NCBI GenBank assembly: GCA_023958095.1
Contig: JAMLGJ010000006.1
Coordinates: 1 to 64,000, forward strand
DNA length: 64,000 bases
Direction of reading: 5' to 3'
DNA from: Microthrixaceae bacterium
Lineage (GTDB): Bacteria > Actinomycetota > Acidimicrobiia > Acidimicrobiales > Microtrichaceae
A program made the position numbers and the translations under genes. The notes beneath the pieces are model-generated. The model was given only the letters and a program-made list of their open reading frames with translations. It did no database searches and was not told the origin of the DNA. Below, one piece after another: positions 62,415 to 64,000 of this stretch (within the stretch, counting starts at the first letter, position 1; every line of letters begins with the position of its first letter).

Positions 62415-63800
62415 GTGTCGGTGATCTGGCGGAACAGGGCGGGCAACCAGCGCGCCCTGGTGGAACTGCGCCACCCGACAACCGAGCCGGAACTCCGCGA
62501 CATCGTGGGCGAGGCGGCCTCTCACGGTCGTCCCCTGAAGGCGGTCGGGGCCGGCCTCGCCTGTTCCGACATGGCGCTCACGCACGGGATCCTGTTGTCC
62601 CTGGAGGACTACGGGCGTGTCGTGTCGCTCGATGCCGAGCGGATGGAGGTGACCGTGCAGGCCGGGGCTCGGCTCGGTGAGGTGACACGTCACCTCGCGG
62701 GCAGGGGCTTCGCGTTCGAGAGCACCGGCGGCAGCGCCGCGCAGACCATTGCCGGAGCGGTCGCCACCGGGTTCTCCGGCACGGGAACCCGGTCCGCAGG
62801 CCTGTCCGCAGCGGTCACCGGAATGCGCCTCATCGACGCCGAGGGTGTCGTACACGAGACGCACAGCCCGCTCCGAAGCAATGGGGCAGGTGGCTCCGGC
62901 GCGCGCGGTGCTCCCCACCGGGGCGAGGACACGGCTCCGGATTCCCCGGAGCGTCTCCACGACGTCGCACGGGTCGGTCTCGGCGCGCTCGGGCTGATCT
63001 CGACGCTCACGCTGGCAGTGGTGCCGGCGTTCAAGCTGCACACCCGTACCGAGGTGCGGGACATCGGCGAACTGTTGGAGGGCTTCGAGCACCTGGCGTC
63101 GGCCAACGACCACCTGGAGATCTGGTGTTCGACCGGGAGTGAAACGGCCTTCGCCAGGGTGGGGCGTCGGACCCACGAGCCGGCCACCGCGCGGCCGCGT
63201 TCCACGGTGCTGCGCGAGCGTCTGTTGTCCGACCTCCTCACGAACCGGGGAGGAACGCGCAGCAGGAACGCGAACCGATGGGGTCCACCGCGGCTGTCCG
63301 AGCGGAGATCGAGCCTTGCCGTGCGGATGTTGCCCACGGAGTCCGATGACGCCTCCCCCGATCTGCTCCGCCCGGAGCCGTCGAACGGTGAGGTGGAGCT
63401 CGGATACGCGGTGCCGCTCGGTGAGACGATGGACGCACTGCTGGCGATCCAGCAGTGGGCCCGGCAGCGTGACGACCCCGTGCACCTCCCGGTCGCGGTG
63501 TGGGTGTCCGATGGCGACGATTCGCCTCTCTCCCCGTCCTACGGTCGCAAGAGCGGGCACATCAGGATCAGGGCGAGCCGTGGGTGGGCATACGAAGAGC
63601 TCTTCGGAGCGGTTGAATCGATCATGGCGGAACACGACGGACGCCCCCACTGGGAGACCCTTCACCGCCGTACCTCCGATGAACTGCGGGGGCTCTATCC
63701 GCGGTGGGCCGAGTTCCAGGCCGTGCGTGGCCACATGGATCCGACCGGAGTGTTCGCCAACGCCTACACCGAGCGCTGCCTCGGCTCGCCGGCATCCTGA
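62415..63800 (+). CDS. FAD-linked aldonolactone oxidase (D-arabinono/L-gulono-1,4-lactone oxidase family)
   Basis: 461 residues from GTG 62415, 22 bp after etfA. An N-terminal WRNRAGNQ, an FAD_4 domain (about 20-180, with [15 protein letters not shown]) and the C-terminal GRPHWETLH plus LDP-like [19 protein letters not shown] match the ALO family. The GHS motif that anchors FAD covalently in some members reads GLACS here, so FAD is probably non-covalent. Substrate unknown. It may pass electrons to the adjacent ETF, which is only an inference from position. Confidence 0.85.
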   Translation: MSVIWRNRAGNQRALVELRHPTTEPELRDIVGEAASHGRPLKAVGAGLACSDMALTHGILLSLEDYGRVVSLDAERMEVTVQAGARLGEVTRHLAGRGFAFESTGGSAAQTIAGAVATGFSGTGTRSAGLSAAVTGMRLIDAEGVVHETHSPLRSNGAGGSGARGAPHRGEDTAPDSPERLHDVARVGLGALGLISTLTLAVVPAFKLHTRTEVRDIGELLEGFEHLASANDHLEIWCSTGSETAFARVGRRTHEPATARPRSTVLRERLLSDLLTNRGGTRSRNANRWGPPRLSERRSSLAVRMLPTESDDASPDLLRPEPSNGEVELGYAVPLGETMDALLAIQQWARQRDDPVHLPVAVWVSDGDDSPLSPSYGRKSGHIRIRASRGWAYEELFGAVESIMAEHDGRPHWETLHRRTSDELRGLYPRWAEFQAVRGHMDPTGVFANAYTERCLGSPAS

Positions 63801-64000
63801 ACCGGGTACGGGGTAGTCACAGAGGATTGGGTCCTGCATCGCTTCGACTAGTCGTTTCCAGCATCGAGCACACTCAGTGAGATCCACGCGTCCGCCGACG
63901 CGTCCTGGCCGCTCACAGTGCTCTGTGGGGAAGGGCTTGCGAGGAAACAGCGTCGCGGGCACGGTGCCCGGCTGGTGTCGCTTGCTGCGGGGCCGGTGTC
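63801..64000. other. Non-coding tail with several small palindromes
   Basis: No convincing gene is seen in the last 200 bp. Present are CGACTAGTCG (63845-63854), ACGCGTC-CGCC-GACGCGT (63886-63903) and CACAG-TGCT-CTGTG further on. The 7-bp stem may be a terminator for the oxidase gene. A GTG frame near the end is too short to judge. Confidence 0.4.

Noticed and set aside
62286-63962. 558-codon minus-strand frame opposite the aldonolactone oxidase gene.
   Set aside because: The plus-strand frame encodes intact FAD-oxidase motifs; the opposite frame has none.
63801-64000. tRNA gene or attachment site in the last 200 bp.
   Set aside because: No cloverleaf could be folded and no repeat of a tRNA end is visible; only small palindromes are present.

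Overview
This is a GC-rich, gene-dense chromosomal window from an actinobacterium (phylum Actinomycetota). The evidence is a four-cysteine WhiB protein, a PdtaS-type histidine kinase, a DUF3107 protein, a luciferase-like oxidoreductase of the F420-dependent kind, a WXG100 protein with an EssC-type ATPase, a class E sortase, a SufR-like repressor and many GTG/TTG starts. A complete System I (Ccm) cytochrome c maturation cluster makes a deep-branching class such as Acidimicrobiia more likely than Mycobacteriales or Streptomycetales. That placement is inference. I saw no tRNA, rRNA, CRISPR array, insertion sequence or prophage; this reads as core chromosome.

Layout. (1) 1-12676, minus strand: one tightly overlapping DNA-repair operon, yhaO-like nuclease, yhaN-like SMC-type ATPase, recC, recB, recD (recD runs off the window). 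(2) 12887-25538: housekeeping and redox genes (hydrolase, glutaredoxin, dinG helicase, DsbA-like protein, a large lipoprotein of unknown function, LLM oxidoreductase, phosphotransferase, BrkB-type membrane protein, pyrophosphatase, TetR regulator, sucrase/ferredoxin-like protein). (3) 25736-30910: a compact type VII secretion-like island, with an FHA-like protein convergent with an EssC-like ATPase and its WXG100 partner. (4) 31122-33577: DUF5317 membrane protein and two enoyl-CoA hydratases. (5) 33619-41779: class E sortase divergent from ccmABCDEFGH. (6) 41852-48864: lipoprotein, a split AtuA-type pair around a SixA-like phosphatase, and a subtilase/FG-GAP lipoprotein. (7) 48963-52778: an Fe-S cluster block, SufR-like repressor, cysteine desulfurase and HAD hydrolase divergent from mrp. 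(8) 52765-59432: glycosyltransferase/PLP enzyme pair divergent from DUF3107, two ArsA/Get3-like ATPases and the PdtaS-like kinase, then WhiB. (9) 59718-63800: phosphodiesterase, etfBA and an aldonolactone-oxidase-type flavoprotein.

Regulation visible in the DNA. Many first genes have a TANNNT-like -10 hexamer exactly 6-7 nt before the start codon, the leaderless arrangement, and this settles several starts. The tetR gene is preceded by a perfect 20-bp palindrome plus four extra tandem half-sites, and a partial match to the same operator lies over the etfBA promoter, suggesting a fatty-acid/electron-transfer regulon. Identical 15-bp promoter-like sequences drive the sortase and ccm genes in opposite directions. 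A candidate SufR operator overlaps the mrp promoter.

A second theme is unusually frequent short tandem repeats (periods 14-36 bp, 2-5 copies) in intergenic regions and in the 5' ends of dinG and the brkB-like gene. Convergent genes often overlap by 4-14 bp, so the genome is compact.
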